DNA from: an uncultured Clostridia bacterium
Lineage (GTDB): Bacteria > Bacillota > Clostridia > Christensenellales > CAG-917
Reading direction: 5' to 3'
Assembly (NCBI GenBank): GCA_944349635.1
Contig: CALVNH010000001.1
Coordinates: 462,385-526,384, forward strand
Length of the DNA stretch: 64,000 bases
In this document: positions 26,499 to 35,035 of the stretch, in pieces
How the letters are laid out: each line of letters begins with the position of its first letter
How positions within the stretch are numbered: position 1 is the stretch's first letter
Position numbers and translations under genes: made by a program
Notes under the pieces: model-generated
Seen by the model: the letters and a program-made list of their open reading frames with translations, nothing else
What the model was told of the DNA's origin: nothing
The model's database searches: none

Positions 26499-28577
26499 AT
26501 GCAAACGAAACGGGATTCATCGAAAATAGCGATATTTGTTCTTGCGGCGGTCTTTGTCGCGACGGCATTTTTTGCCGCTTTCGCGGGCGTTCCCGTCACG
26601 GGTACGGCCTACGCGGAGAATGCCGAGTACGACTGGGGCGGGGTTTCCGCATCGGATTTGTGGTACTTCGGCGCGAACGAACTCAATCTCGCATCATTGA
26701 AGAGCTTTACCGCAAGCTGGTTGCCCACGCTTGCAAGCGCGGGGACGGAACCCGTGATAATCGCCGTCATCGATACGGGGCTCAACGTCAATCACCCGCT
26801 GTTCCAAATTGCGCGCGACGTGCTGGTCACCAACTCCGCGGGCAACCCCGTCGGTTACAATTCGTACATGGCGTCGCAGGGTTCGTCTGACCCCGCCATG
26901 CTCGGCAATTTTTCGGACATCGACGCAAAATATCACGGCACTTCCGTCGCGGGTATAATGGCGATGTTCATAAAAGAACTCGGGTTGGAGAATTACATCA
27001 AAATCTATCCCATAAACGCATCGTACAACAAGAATAACGAAAACCGTTTCCCCGTCGACGCGGTGACTCGCGGAATCACTTACGCTGCCGACACCGTGAA
27101 AGCCGACGTCATCAATCTTTCACTCGGAATTCTCGAAAGCAAGGATACGGACAGCGAATGGAAGTACGGCACGTTTTTGATAAATGCCATAGACAACGCC
27201 ACGCAGAATGCGGTGGTGGTTGCCGCGGCGGGCAACGACAACAAGAACAGTGCTTCCGACGCATATTATCCCGCGGCGCATTCGGGGGTGCTTTCCGTTA
27301 TGTCATCTGGCAAAAACGGGGGCAAATACACCAGCAGCAACTACGGCACGGCATACGATTTGTTTGCTCCCGGCGAGAGTATTTACGCACCGACGAGTGC
27401 CACGGGTTACGGAGAAATCAGCGGGACGAGTATGGCGGCGGCATTCGTTTCCGTGGGCGCGGCTGTCACGCGCCTGCGCGCCGAAGCGGAAAGTGCGCTT
27501 GCGGGGAAAGAAGCTCCCACGGCAAACGCAGTCGCCCGTTATATGAAAACGGCGGGCAACAACGATACTTTCGTGACGGTGGGGGGCACGGATTACAAAA
27601 AGCTGTCGGTATTCAATCTTTTGACTGACGATATGTCGTCAATCAACAAGGAATACTCCGACGTCACGGGCATCAGAATCGTGACGAAAGACGGCACGGG
27701 TGCGCTTGTCGAAACGTCCAAGGAAACGGGTGTCGTCATCAAGAAAAACCTCTCGCTTTATACGTTTACCGCGAACCTGCTTCCTCTCGGCGACACCGAC
27801 CCCGCGCTCGACGCCGGCATCGAATGGATTGTCACGGAGTACAAAAAGGTGGGCGAGGACGACGGAACCGTCAGCGACGTCGCCATATCCACGTCCGTCG
27901 CGGGACACGGCAAGACGTTGGAATACAGGTTTTCCAAAGCGGGATTCTTCGGCATCAAGGCAAAAGTCACGCTGAGCGGCGACACTCCCGCGGTGTTCGA
28001 GACTGAAATAAGGTTTTCCGCCGCATATTCGCCTTACATTCCCTCGGAGGCATTCATTGTGCCCGAATGGTATCTGCAGTCCGAAAATTATCTCAGCGGA
28101 AAGGGCGGAGACATTCCCTTCTCCGCAACCGTCTACGGCAAGGAGAGCATAAAACTCGGAATCACGACCATTTCGGACGTCGAGCCAAAGACGATTACCT
28201 GGTATGTCAACGGATTGAGTGCGCAAATCTGTACGGTGGGTGAAAACGGGCTTTACAACGCCGAACCCGTGTTCGTGTTCGACCCGTCGAAGTTCGGCGG
28301 TTTCGGAAGATACGAAATCACCGCATATTACGGCACAAGCAAAATCGGGACTTTCGTCGTGGAATACAAGTCCTTGGCGCAACACCCCGATTTCGTGCCC
28401 GTGTGGTGCGCATTGGCAATCTGGATTGTTCAGTTCGCGGTGATAGGCGGGTGTCTGATTGCAAAGAAGAAAGAGGCCAGAAGACGTAAAGACAAAGAGC
28501 GCGGAAACGGCGCGGACGCGGACGGCACCGGTGCTGAAGAAGCAGTTGAAAAGAAATCTCCCATCAGAAAATACTGA
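26499..28577 (+). CDS. Subtilisin-like serine protease with C-terminal membrane anchor
   Basis: Encodes 692 residues. A signal peptide of about 41 residues ends near TAYAENA. The S8 domain has Asp92 in AVIDTGLN, His146 in YHGTSVAG and Ser311 in SGTSMAAAF, plus the oxyanion segment AAAGNDN. After about residue 370 there are Ig-like or strand-rich segments. A membrane helix at about 632-655 is followed by a Lys/Arg/Glu-rich cytoplasmic tail. The protease domain should therefore face outward, tethered to the cell. A separate terminator follows. Its substrate is unknown. Confidence 0.92.
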   Translation: MQTKRDSSKIAIFVLAAVFVATAFFAAFAGVPVTGTAYAENAEYDWGGVSASDLWYFGANELNLASLKSFTASWLPTLASAGTEPVIIAVIDTGLNVNHPLFQIARDVLVTNSAGNPVGYNSYMASQGSSDPAMLGNFSDIDAKYHGTSVAGIMAMFIKELGLENYIKIYPINASYNKNNENRFPVDAVTRGITYAADTVKADVINLSLGILESKDTDSEWKYGTFLINAIDNATQNAVVVAAAGNDNKNSASDAYYPAAHSGVLSVMSSGKNGGKYTSSNYGTAYDLFAPGESIYAPTSATGYGEISGTSMAAAFVSVGAAVTRLRAEAESALAGKEAPTANAVARYMKTAGNNDTFVTVGGTDYKKLSVFNLLTDDMSSINKEYSDVTGIRIVTKDGTGALVETSKETGVVIKKNLSLYTFTANLLPLGDTDPALDAGIEWIVTEYKKVGEDDGTVSDVAISTSVAGHGKTLEYRFSKAGFFGIKAKVTLSGDTPAVFETEIRFSAAYSPYIPSEAFIVPEWYLQSENYLSGKGGDIPFSATVYGKESIKLGITTISDVEPKTITWYVNGLSAQICTVGENGLYNAEPVFVFDPSKFGGFGRYEITAYYGTSKIGTFVVEYKSLAQHPDFVPVWCALAIWIVQFAVIGGCLIAKKKEARRRKDKERGNGADADGTGAEEAVEKKSPIRKY

Positions 28578-28623
28578 TTGAGCAACGAGGCAACCGCTTT
28601 TGCGGCAACGAATTAAGCAAATG

Positions 28624-28650
28624 CAAAACGCCGCCGGATTACGACGGCGT
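28624..28650 (+). terminator. Terminator after the anchored subtilase
   Basis: AACGCCG and CGGCGTT enclose a short loop, followed by eight T. The rest of the gap to 28831 is GC-rich with inverted repeats but no gene. Confidence 0.85.
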
Positions 28651-28831
28651 TTTTTTTGCGCATTTGTCGCGAGAGGAGACCGAAAACGAAATCCGTACGG
28701 AATTTGTTCCGTGCAAAGGGGGTACGGACGCCGCAAACAAACGGACGGAGAAGAATCCCGCCGTCAATCAAGCCGGGGCGCCGTTGCCCGACGGCGGGCG
28801 TCGGAAAAGTCCGCAGAACGGCAACAGGCCG

Positions 28832-29140
28832 TCAGTCCTCTTTCAGAAACATTATTCCGCGGGTGTGAACGTCGGCATAGGAGAACGTCTTCAACTCGCC
28901 GCTTTCCAACCGTACGCTGAAAACGGCGGGGAACACCGCCACGATTCTTCCGCGGTATATGAAGGTTTTCCCCCTGCCTTCGTTTACTTTGAGGAGCAGC
29001 GGGGTATCCACCAGTTCTTCCACGCGTCGTTTTGTTTCGCCGATGTCTTTTCCTATTTCTCTCATAGAATGAGTTTTGCCGTCCGCGGCAGAAGTTAAAC
29101 CTCTTCGCAAAAGCTTCAAAGCATATTTCGTCTCCGTCAT
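28832..29140 (-). CDS. veg: Veg-family protein
   Basis: Encodes up to 102 residues. From about residue 27 it matches the small Veg family of Firmicutes: IGETKRRVEELVDTPLLLKV, then GRGKTFIYRGRIVAVFPAVF and FSYADVHTRGI. Veg is reported to stimulate biofilm formation in Bacillus subtilis; its biochemical function is not settled. The first 25 residues are not part of the family, and ATG 29065 is an equally likely start, giving 77 residues. No clear ribosome-binding site precedes either. A small perfect hairpin lies just upstream of the longer start. Confidence 0.8.
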   Translation of the reverse strand: MTETKYALKLLRRGLTSAADGKTHSMREIGKDIGETKRRVEELVDTPLLLKVNEGRGKTFIYRGRIVAVFPAVFSVRLESGELKTFSYADVHTRGIMFLKED

Positions 29141-29250
29141 ACATAGTTTAGTGTGGCAGTCCCACAGGAGTACGCTGTCGTATTCCGTCGCGGCGAATCG
29201 TCATATTGCGTAAAATCGCGGCATAAGATTTGGGTGTATTGGAGGCGAAT

Positions 29251-30726
29251 ATGTTCAGTTACGAAAAATTCAACGCAAGCAACATTATCGACGCTCCCGC
29301 AGTCGAGCGCGTGGTGGAGTTCTCTCCCTCGGGAGTGGACGCGGCAAACATAGCGAGAGTGCTGTCCCTTGCCGTGGACGGCAAGGTTATTTCCGCCGAC
29401 GCCGCGGACGGTTATGCCGACGTGGCGGGCAGAGTCAATTTCCGTCTCGTATACGCGGACCGCGACGGGGTAGTGCGAGGCGTGGACTACAATGCGGATT
29501 TCACGATAAAAGTGGACGGCGATTTCGTCGCGGAAGACGCCGTTTCGGCGGCGGTGTACGTCGTGGAAACGGACGTTACGGCAGGCGATTCCATCAAGCT
29601 CTCCGCAGTGGTTTCCGTGAGCGCGTCGGCGCTCAGAAGAACGGAAATAGAAGCCCTCACCGACGCGGAGCGTTGTTATAAGACGGTGGAAACCGTTTCC
29701 GTTCCGTCCGCCGTTGCCGTCAAAAGTGTTTCCGTGCCCGTGAGTGACGAGTGCGAGGCAGGGGAAGTGGAGAGCGTATTGCTGGTGGACGCGCAAGCCA
29801 TTGTTCTGGGTGCCGTTGCCGAAGAAGGAAAAATCGACGTCAACGCTTCCGTGTTTGCAAAAGTCACCTATGTCGAGGGCGGCGAAATCAAGACGGCGGA
29901 GTTTGAAATTCCTTTTGCGGAAGAGGTGCAGGCCGAGGACGTGGCGGAAGGCGACGCCGTCTTTGCGACTGTTGCCGTCAGGTCCTCGAAAATCGTTCTG
30001 TCGGGAGTGACCGGTGCAAACATAATCCGTTTCGACGGCGACGTCGCGCTGAAAGTTTACGTTCTGCGCGACAAAGAGGCGGAAGTGGTTGCGGATATGT
30101 TTATGCTCGCCAACGAAGTGGAGATGGAGCGTACGCAGGCGCAGTTCAGATGTTTCGGCAAAACAGCGTACACTTCCGAGAAAATTCACGGAACGGCGTC
30201 CTTGGGGGACCGTCCCGAAGCCGACGCCGTGGTTGCCGTGCCGTACGCCAGATGCTTCGTCGCAAAAGCGGAGACGGCGGAGAGCGGAGCCACGGTGGAA
30301 GGAGTGCTCAACGCCGACGTGGTTTACACGGACGAGAGCGGACTCAATTCCGTGAGAGCGGAAGTGCCGTTCTCTTTGGACATCGACGGTGAGTTCGGAG
30401 ACGGAGTCAAGGCTTTCTGCGTGGTGGAAAAGGTTGCGGCAAAGGTGCGTCGCGGCGGTGAAATAGAAATCGACGCCACGGTGGGAATACTTCTCACAAG
30501 CTACCGCACGGCGACGGTCGAATACATTTCCTCCGTCACTCTCGGGGAAGAGAAAGAGCAGAACACGTCCGCTTTATCGCTGTATATTGCCTCCGACGGC
30601 GACGAGATGTGGGACGTTTGCAAAGCGCTTACGGCAACGCCCGAGGAGATAATGCAGCAGAATCCCTCTCTGTCGACTCCTCTTGCGGAAGGTGAAAGAG
30701 TAATCTTTTTCAGAAGTCTGAGCTGA
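29251..30726 (+). CDS. SipL-like protein: SPOCS (DUF3794) repeats plus LysM
   Basis: Encodes 491 residues. Three repeats of about 120-150 residues, rich in Val and Asp/Glu, match the SPOCS/DUF3794 domain (for example GRVNFRLVYADRDGVVRGVDYNADF and its later counterparts). A C-terminal LysM motif lies at about 444-488 with YIASDGDEMWDVCKALTATP. In Clostridioides difficile, SipL with this architecture binds SpoIVA and is needed for spore coat assembly. GGAGGCGAAT directly precedes ATG 29251. Its presence suggests, but does not prove, that the organism can sporulate. Confidence 0.85.
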   Translation: MFSYEKFNASNIIDAPAVERVVEFSPSGVDAANIARVLSLAVDGKVISADAADGYADVAGRVNFRLVYADRDGVVRGVDYNADFTIKVDGDFVAEDAVSAAVYVVETDVTAGDSIKLSAVVSVSASALRRTEIEALTDAERCYKTVETVSVPSAVAVKSVSVPVSDECEAGEVESVLLVDAQAIVLGAVAEEGKIDVNASVFAKVTYVEGGEIKTAEFEIPFAEEVQAEDVAEGDAVFATVAVRSSKIVLSGVTGANIIRFDGDVALKVYVLRDKEAEVVADMFMLANEVEMERTQAQFRCFGKTAYTSEKIHGTASLGDRPEADAVVAVPYARCFVAKAETAESGATVEGVLNADVVYTDESGLNSVRAEVPFSLDIDGEFGDGVKAFCVVEKVAAKVRRGGEIEIDATVGILLTSYRTATVEYISSVTLGEEKEQNTSALSLYIASDGDEMWDVCKALTATPEEIMQQNPSLSTPLAEGERVIFFRSLS

Positions 30727-30758
30727 CGTCGTCGAGCAGGCATTACCGTTTGCAGAAA

Positions 30759-30788
30759 GAAAGGACGCCCCATAACGGGCGTCCTTTC
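30759..30788. terminator. Bidirectional terminator between the SipL-like gene and the Cys-motif protein
   Basis: GAAAGGACGCCC at 30759-30770 pairs with GGGCGTCCTTTC at 30777-30788. Confidence 0.75.
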
Positions 30789-30852
30789 GGTTTCATTTTC
30801 AATCTGCGTTCGGCGCAGAGGGCGGATTGCGGAATCCGTCCGCGCGTCTGCG

Positions 30853-31515
30853 TCACTTCACCAGTGCGATGAGAGTGAGCGCGCGTTTGAGCGCGAGTTT
30901 GCTGTTGACCTTGAACTGGAAGGGAACTTCGGCATACACCTTTTTGTGTCCGGTATCCGTGTGAGGCATTTTGCCGGTGTTGAATTCGGGAGCGTCGCAG
31001 TCAAGCGGCAGATTTATGCGCAGCGAAGTGCCGATAATCGTGATTTTGGCAACGATGTCGCCGTTTCTGCGGTAGGTGTCGCACTGCTTGCTGATTCTGC
31101 TTTTGATTTTGGGCGTTCCCTTGGGGGTATCCGTGAGCGCGGCTTTCAGAACGGCGTATCTCTCCTTTACGATTTCGTCGGAGAGAGCGTACTTTTCGGC
31201 AAAGCTCAGGCTCTTACGGGCGGCCTTTTTTTTCATTACGGTTTCAATGTCCACCACCTTGCCGAGAGAAATGATTTCATCCGCCTCATCGTCGTCGTTT
31301 GCGGCGGCGTCCGCGGCCGCTTCGGCTTCGAGAGCTGCAAGCCTCTCGGCTTCGCGCTGTGCCGTCATACGCTCAAACGCGTTTGCACAGGGGGTATATT
31401 CTTCCTTGTTGCAGAAAGCGCAGTAGTCGTAACTGCCGCACATGTCGAAATGTTTGGTTTCGGATTCCAGCCATTTTTCGACGTCGATTTTGTTTTGAAG
31501 TTCGATGTTTGACAT
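30853..31515 (-). CDS. Protein of unknown function with N-terminal Cys cluster; paralogue A
   Basis: Encodes 220 residues. Near the N-terminus Cys26, Cys32, Cys35 and Cys43 could bind a metal. An Ala/Glu-rich, probably coiled region spans 47-80. The C-terminal 130 residues (SFAEKYALSDEIVKERYAVL, then KIKSRISKQCDTYRRNG, AKITIIGTSLRINL and YAEVPFQFKV) align with the C-terminal half of the protein at 35036-36052. ATG 31515 is used because the promoter's predicted start site lies downstream of the in-frame GTG at 31569. Function is unknown. Confidence 0.75.
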   Translation of the reverse strand: MSNIELQNKIDVEKWLESETKHFDMCGSYDYCAFCNKEEYTPCANAFERMTAQREAERLAALEAEAAADAAANDDDEADEIISLGKVVDIETVMKKKAARKSLSFAEKYALSDEIVKERYAVLKAALTDTPKGTPKIKSRISKQCDTYRRNGDIVAKITIIGTSLRINLPLDCDAPEFNTGKMPHTDTGHKKVYAEVPFQFKVNSKLALKRALTLIALVK

Positions 31516-31571
31516 AATATATTTACCCACAATTTTATGATTTCGATATTCTATCCTATCGGATTTCACAC

Positions 31572-31600
31572 ATAATATATCAAACGGAAACGGAAGTCAA
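31572..31600 (-). promoter_or_regulatory. Promoter of paralogue A
   Basis: Minus-strand TTGACT (31600-31595), 17 bases, TATTAT (31577-31572). It rules out the longer GTG-started form of the protein. Confidence 0.75.
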
Positions 31601-31719
31601 TCAAAAAACGGGCAAAAAACATTTTAATTTATAAAACTTTTGCCGCCGTAGCGCAAGCGAAACGCCCTTGTCGTGCTGCAAAAAGACGGGTTGCAATGCG
31701 GTTTCCGGCAAAGAGCACG

Positions 31720-31738
31720 AAAAAACCGCGTCGGTTTT
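31720..31738 (-). terminator. Terminator after the histidine kinase gene
   Basis: On the minus strand AAAACCG and CGGTTTT enclose three bases, followed by more T. It lies about 40 bases past the kinase stop. Confidence 0.65.
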
Positions 31739-31779
31739 GTGGCGCGGCATTCGTAAACGGTAGGATTCGGTGGTGGGTG

Positions 31780-33150
31780 TCAATCCTTTTCACTATCGGT
31801 GTTATCGACGTTTTCGGCGGCGGAAGGCAGCGAAGGCAGGGAGGTTGCGGAATCCGTCGCGTCCGTCGAGGCTCCGACCGTCGGTGCCGGTTTGACGGCA
31901 GACGGTGCGGTGCGGAGTTTTTTGGCAGTTCCGCGTGCCAGAGGCAGCGTGACGACGAACACCGTGCCTTTGTCCTTTATACCGTGGCATCTGATGGTGC
32001 CGCCGTGTGCGAACACGGTGGCCTGCGCGATGGCAAGTCCCAGTCCGAAACTGTTGTTGTCGGGATTTTGTCTCGCACCGTCCGAACGGTAGAAGCGGTC
32101 GAAAACGTGTTTGGCGTCTTCGGGGGAGAGTGCTTCGCCGGAATTCATGACCACGAGTTTCGCCTTCTTGCCGTCGGCGGAGAGACGCAGACCCACTTTG
32201 CCGTTTGTGCCGGCATACTTCGTGGCGTTGTCCAACAGACACGTCACCAGTCTTTCAAGCGAGTCTCTTTCGCCCGTCACCGTGATGCCCGGGTCGATTT
32301 GAGTGTGGAGTTCAAGATTTTTCTCGAAGCAGACCACATCGAAGCAAAGACATGCGCCTTCGGTAATTTCGCTGAAATTCAGTTCCGACATTTTCGGGGG
32401 CGAGTTTTCCATTTTGGAAAGCCTAAGCATATTGACGATGAGACCGTTCATTCTGGTGACCTGGTCGTCGATTGCCGCAATCCATTTTTCGTTGTCGGCG
32501 ATGGTGGACGCAGGCTCCGATTTCATGACGGACAGGTTGGTGGAGATGACGGTGAGAGGAGTTTTCAGTTCGTGGGAGGCGTTTGCAATCAAATCGCGTT
32601 GTTTCTTGAATGATTCCTCGACGGGCGCGAGCGTGCGGGCGGACAACAGATATGCCATCAAGGCGACAATCACCAGCGCGACGACGTAAACCATCAGCAC
32701 CAGCATTGCCGTAGTTGCGAAATTTTGTCTGTCCGAAGTTCTGTCCAGAACGGCGTAGAGGGAGAATCCGTTGTCGAGAGTGCGCGAAAACACGGTGAAA
32801 TAAAGTCCGTCAACGGAAAAATTGCCTTCACCCGTCTGTACCGCTTTGGTGACAATGACGTTGATGTTGGAGCGGTAAGCGTCCATTTCGTCGCCGTAGG
32901 ACGCTGCGGGCATGTAGACGAAATCGCCTTGCTGATAATAAAAAGCGAAGCATCTTCTGCCCATTACGTCGTCCTCTTGCGGCGCTTCCGGGGAGAGCAG
33001 AATCCGTTCCAGCGTACGTGACCCCGTCATTTCGGCCGCGCCGTAGAGCAGAGCGCAGAAACTGCCGAAAAGCAAAAGCAGAATCGCGCCCGCTACCAGA
33101 GTGGACGTTATGGTGTATTTGATTCGCAGTTTCTTTATTATAGCTTTCAT
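31780..33150 (-). CDS. Two-component sensor histidine kinase
   Basis: Encodes 456 residues. Membrane helices lie at about 15-38 and 146-169, enclosing an external sensor domain of about 105 residues. The dimerisation helix has the phospho-acceptor His193 in ANASHELKTPLTVIS. The ATPase domain has the N box LLDNATKYA and the G boxes ending FGLGLAIAQATVFAHGG. The last 50 residues are a low-complexity Pro/Ala/Ser/Thr tail. It lies 61 bases downstream of the response regulator gene. The signal is unknown, and no efflux or transporter genes are adjacent to hint at it. Confidence 0.93.
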   Translation of the reverse strand: MKAIIKKLRIKYTITSTLVAGAILLLLFGSFCALLYGAAEMTGSRTLERILLSPEAPQEDDVMGRRCFAFYYQQGDFVYMPAASYGDEMDAYRSNINVIVTKAVQTGEGNFSVDGLYFTVFSRTLDNGFSLYAVLDRTSDRQNFATTAMLVLMVYVVALVIVALMAYLLSARTLAPVEESFKKQRDLIANASHELKTPLTVISTNLSVMKSEPASTIADNEKWIAAIDDQVTRMNGLIVNMLRLSKMENSPPKMSELNFSEITEGACLCFDVVCFEKNLELHTQIDPGITVTGERDSLERLVTCLLDNATKYAGTNGKVGLRLSADGKKAKLVVMNSGEALSPEDAKHVFDRFYRSDGARQNPDNNSFGLGLAIAQATVFAHGGTIRCHGIKDKGTVFVVTLPLARGTAKKLRTAPSAVKPAPTVGASTDATDSATSLPSLPSAAENVDNTDSEKD

Positions 33151-33211
33151 ACAACGCTATCCGATGTTAATCTGTCTTATGCGACGCGTAAACGTCGGAT
33201 TCCGTCACAAA

Positions 33212-33895
33212 TCATACCTTGTTGCGTGCGGCGAGTTTGTAGCCGACTCCGCGTACCGCTTCGATGGTAAACGAGGCGTCGAGATGATTTAGCTTTCTGC
33301 GGATAAACGACATATACACTTCGAGGTTGTTGGACTCGAAGTCGCTGTCCAGACCCCAGGCTTTCAGAATCAAATCTTCTTTCGCCGCCACGAAATTGGG
33401 GTATTCGAACAGATAACGCAACAGTTCGAATTCCTTTGCGGTAAGTCCGATTTCGCCTTTCGGCGTGGCGAGGGTGAAAGTGGTGAGGTCCAGAGTGGCT
33501 TCCGCATACTCCAGTTTGTTGTCCGTGACCAGCTTGCCGCGTCTGCGGAGCAGAGCACGGATTCGCGCCGACAGTTCGTCGACGGAAAAAGGCTTCGAAA
33601 CGTAATCGTCGGCACCGCGGTCAAGCCCTGCTATTTTGTCGTGCTCGTCACTCAGCGCCGTCAGCATCAGAATGGGAGTTTCCACCTTTTTGCGACGGAG
33701 TTCCGCCAGCACTTCGAAGCCGTTCATCTTCGGCATGATTACGTCCAGAATGATAAGGTCGTACAATCCGGACAGCGAAAAACTGAGTCCGTCCACGCCG
33801 TCGTATACGCAATCGACGTCGTAACCGTCCTTCATCAGAATTTTCGCAAGTGCTCGGGACAGCTCTTTTTCGTCTTCTACGAGAAGTATTCTCAT
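33212..33895 (-). CDS. OmpR/PhoB-family response regulator
   Basis: Encodes 227 residues. The receiver domain has acidic residues in VEDEKE, phospho-acceptor Asp51 in LIILDVIMPKMNG, the switch Thr in MLTALS and the conserved Lys in DYVSKPFS. The C-terminal winged helix is of the OmpR type (LTAKEFELLRYLFE, VYMSFIRRKLN, RGVGYKLA). ATG 33895 is preceded by AGGAGA; an ATG five codons upstream overlaps that site and is less likely. It pairs with the kinase encoded just downstream. Confidence 0.95.
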   Translation of the reverse strand: MRILLVEDEKELSRALAKILMKDGYDVDCVYDGVDGLSFSLSGLYDLIILDVIMPKMNGFEVLAELRRKKVETPILMLTALSDEHDKIAGLDRGADDYVSKPFSVDELSARIRALLRRRGKLVTDNKLEYAEATLDLTTFTLATPKGEIGLTAKEFELLRYLFEYPNFVAAKEDLILKAWGLDSDFESNNLEVYMSFIRRKLNHLDASFTIEAVRGVGYKLAARNKV

Positions 33896-33995
33896 AACCG
33901 TTCTCCTCATTCAGTGTGTGTAATAACGGTAAAACAATTTGCTTAAAAGAGCATTAAACGTCCGCCGTTCGACGGCGACACGCTCCGAACGCGCT

Positions 33996-34793
33996 TCAGC
34001 CGTAAATTGCCCCCAGCAACGCCGAAACGGCGCGCGCCGGCAGAAACTTCGCAATGGCGACCAACACCGCATATTTTTTGCCGCCTATTACCGACACGGG
34101 AGGATTCTTGCGCGAGGCAAGACGCACGATGCATTTAGCGATGACGGAGGGCGGCATTCCGTTTTTCTCGTCTTTTTCCATCGTTGCGACGGAGCGGCGG
34201 ATTCTGTCGCCGTATGCGGGATTGTCGGTTGCGTTCTTTTCTCTTGCTGAGGTGAAGTCCGTCTTTACGTCGCCGGGCAGAACCGACGTCACTTTGACGT
34301 TGAACGGTGCCGCCTCAATGCGCATCGCCGCGGACAGAGACGACACGGCTGCTTTTGTCGCGGAGTAGAAAGCCTGGAACGGTATGGAGAGTACGGCGGC
34401 AACGGAACTGACGTTTACGATTGTGCCGCCGCCCTGTTCTCTCATGACGGGCAGGACTGCTTGCGCGACGTTGAGCACGCCGAAAAAGTTCAGCTCGAAA
34501 ATCTTGTGTGCGGCAACGGGGTCGGTGTCCTCAATTGAGCCGGAAATCCCCATTCCCGCGTTGTTGACCAGAACGTCGATTCTGCCGTATTTTTCGCGTA
34601 TGGCGCAAACGGCGGCGAACACGGATTCCCTGTCCGTCACGTCGGTGGGAATGCAGTCGAATTCCTCGGTGGTGCGCCGCGCAAGGCACACGACCTTCGC
34701 GCCCTTTTCCTTGAAGAGCAGTCCCGTGGCTTTGCCGATACCGGCGGTGGCTCCCGTGATGACAACTATTTTATCTTTAAGTTTGCCGGTCAT
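33996..34793 (-). CDS. Short-chain dehydrogenase, DltE/YqjQ-like
   Basis: Encodes 265 residues. TGATAGIGK at the N-terminus is the nucleotide-binding motif, followed by NNAGMG, the catalytic Ser in NVSSVAAV and YSATK with Tyr and Lys. Residues beyond 190 (GDVKTDFT, then a Met/Pro-containing linker and KYAVLVAIAKFLPARAVSALL) match membrane-associated SDRs that often act on lipids. GGAGGT precedes ATG 34793, and it has its own promoter. It is about 100 bases upstream of the two-component system and may be expressed separately. Confidence 0.85.
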   Translation of the reverse strand: MTGKLKDKIVVITGATAGIGKATGLLFKEKGAKVVCLARRTTEEFDCIPTDVTDRESVFAAVCAIREKYGRIDVLVNNAGMGISGSIEDTDPVAAHKIFELNFFGVLNVAQAVLPVMREQGGGTIVNVSSVAAVLSIPFQAFYSATKAAVSSLSAAMRIEAAPFNVKVTSVLPGDVKTDFTSAREKNATDNPAYGDRIRRSVATMEKDEKNGMPPSVIAKCIVRLASRKNPPVSVIGGKKYAVLVAIAKFLPARAVSALLGAIYG

Positions 34794-34815
34794 ACGCACC
34801 TCCGTTACGCTTAAA

Positions 34816-34844
34816 ATTATACATCGTCCGCGCGACGATTGCAA
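34816..34844 (-). promoter_or_regulatory. Promoter of the SDR gene at 33996-34793
   Basis: Minus-strand TTGCAA (34844-34839), 17 bases, TATAAT (34821-34816), 23 bases upstream of the start codon. Confidence 0.75.
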
Positions 34845-34933
34845 CCGAGAGCGTCGCCGTTCGCAGTTGGCAAATTCGCGGAAAAAACAAAGCTGAAAAG
34901 AAGGGTGTTTTTATAAAATGTGAGCAATACGGA

Positions 34934-34962
34934 TTGACGCACACGGAGAATTATTATATTAT
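34934..34962 (+). promoter_or_regulatory. Promoter of the paralogue B-rocD-bioY run
   Basis: TTGACG at 34934-34939, 17 bases, TATTAT at 34957-34962, in an A/T-rich stretch. Confidence 0.7.
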
Positions 34963-35035
34963 TATAAACAGACAAATGTACGATTTTGTCGACAGGCATT
35001 CGTGCCTGTGAATTACCGAACGGGCGAGAGGAAAC

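Noticed and set aside
31516-31569. An 18-residue longer start (GTG 31569) for paralogue A
   Set aside because: The promoter -10 box ends at 31572, so the GTG would precede or coincide with the transcription start.
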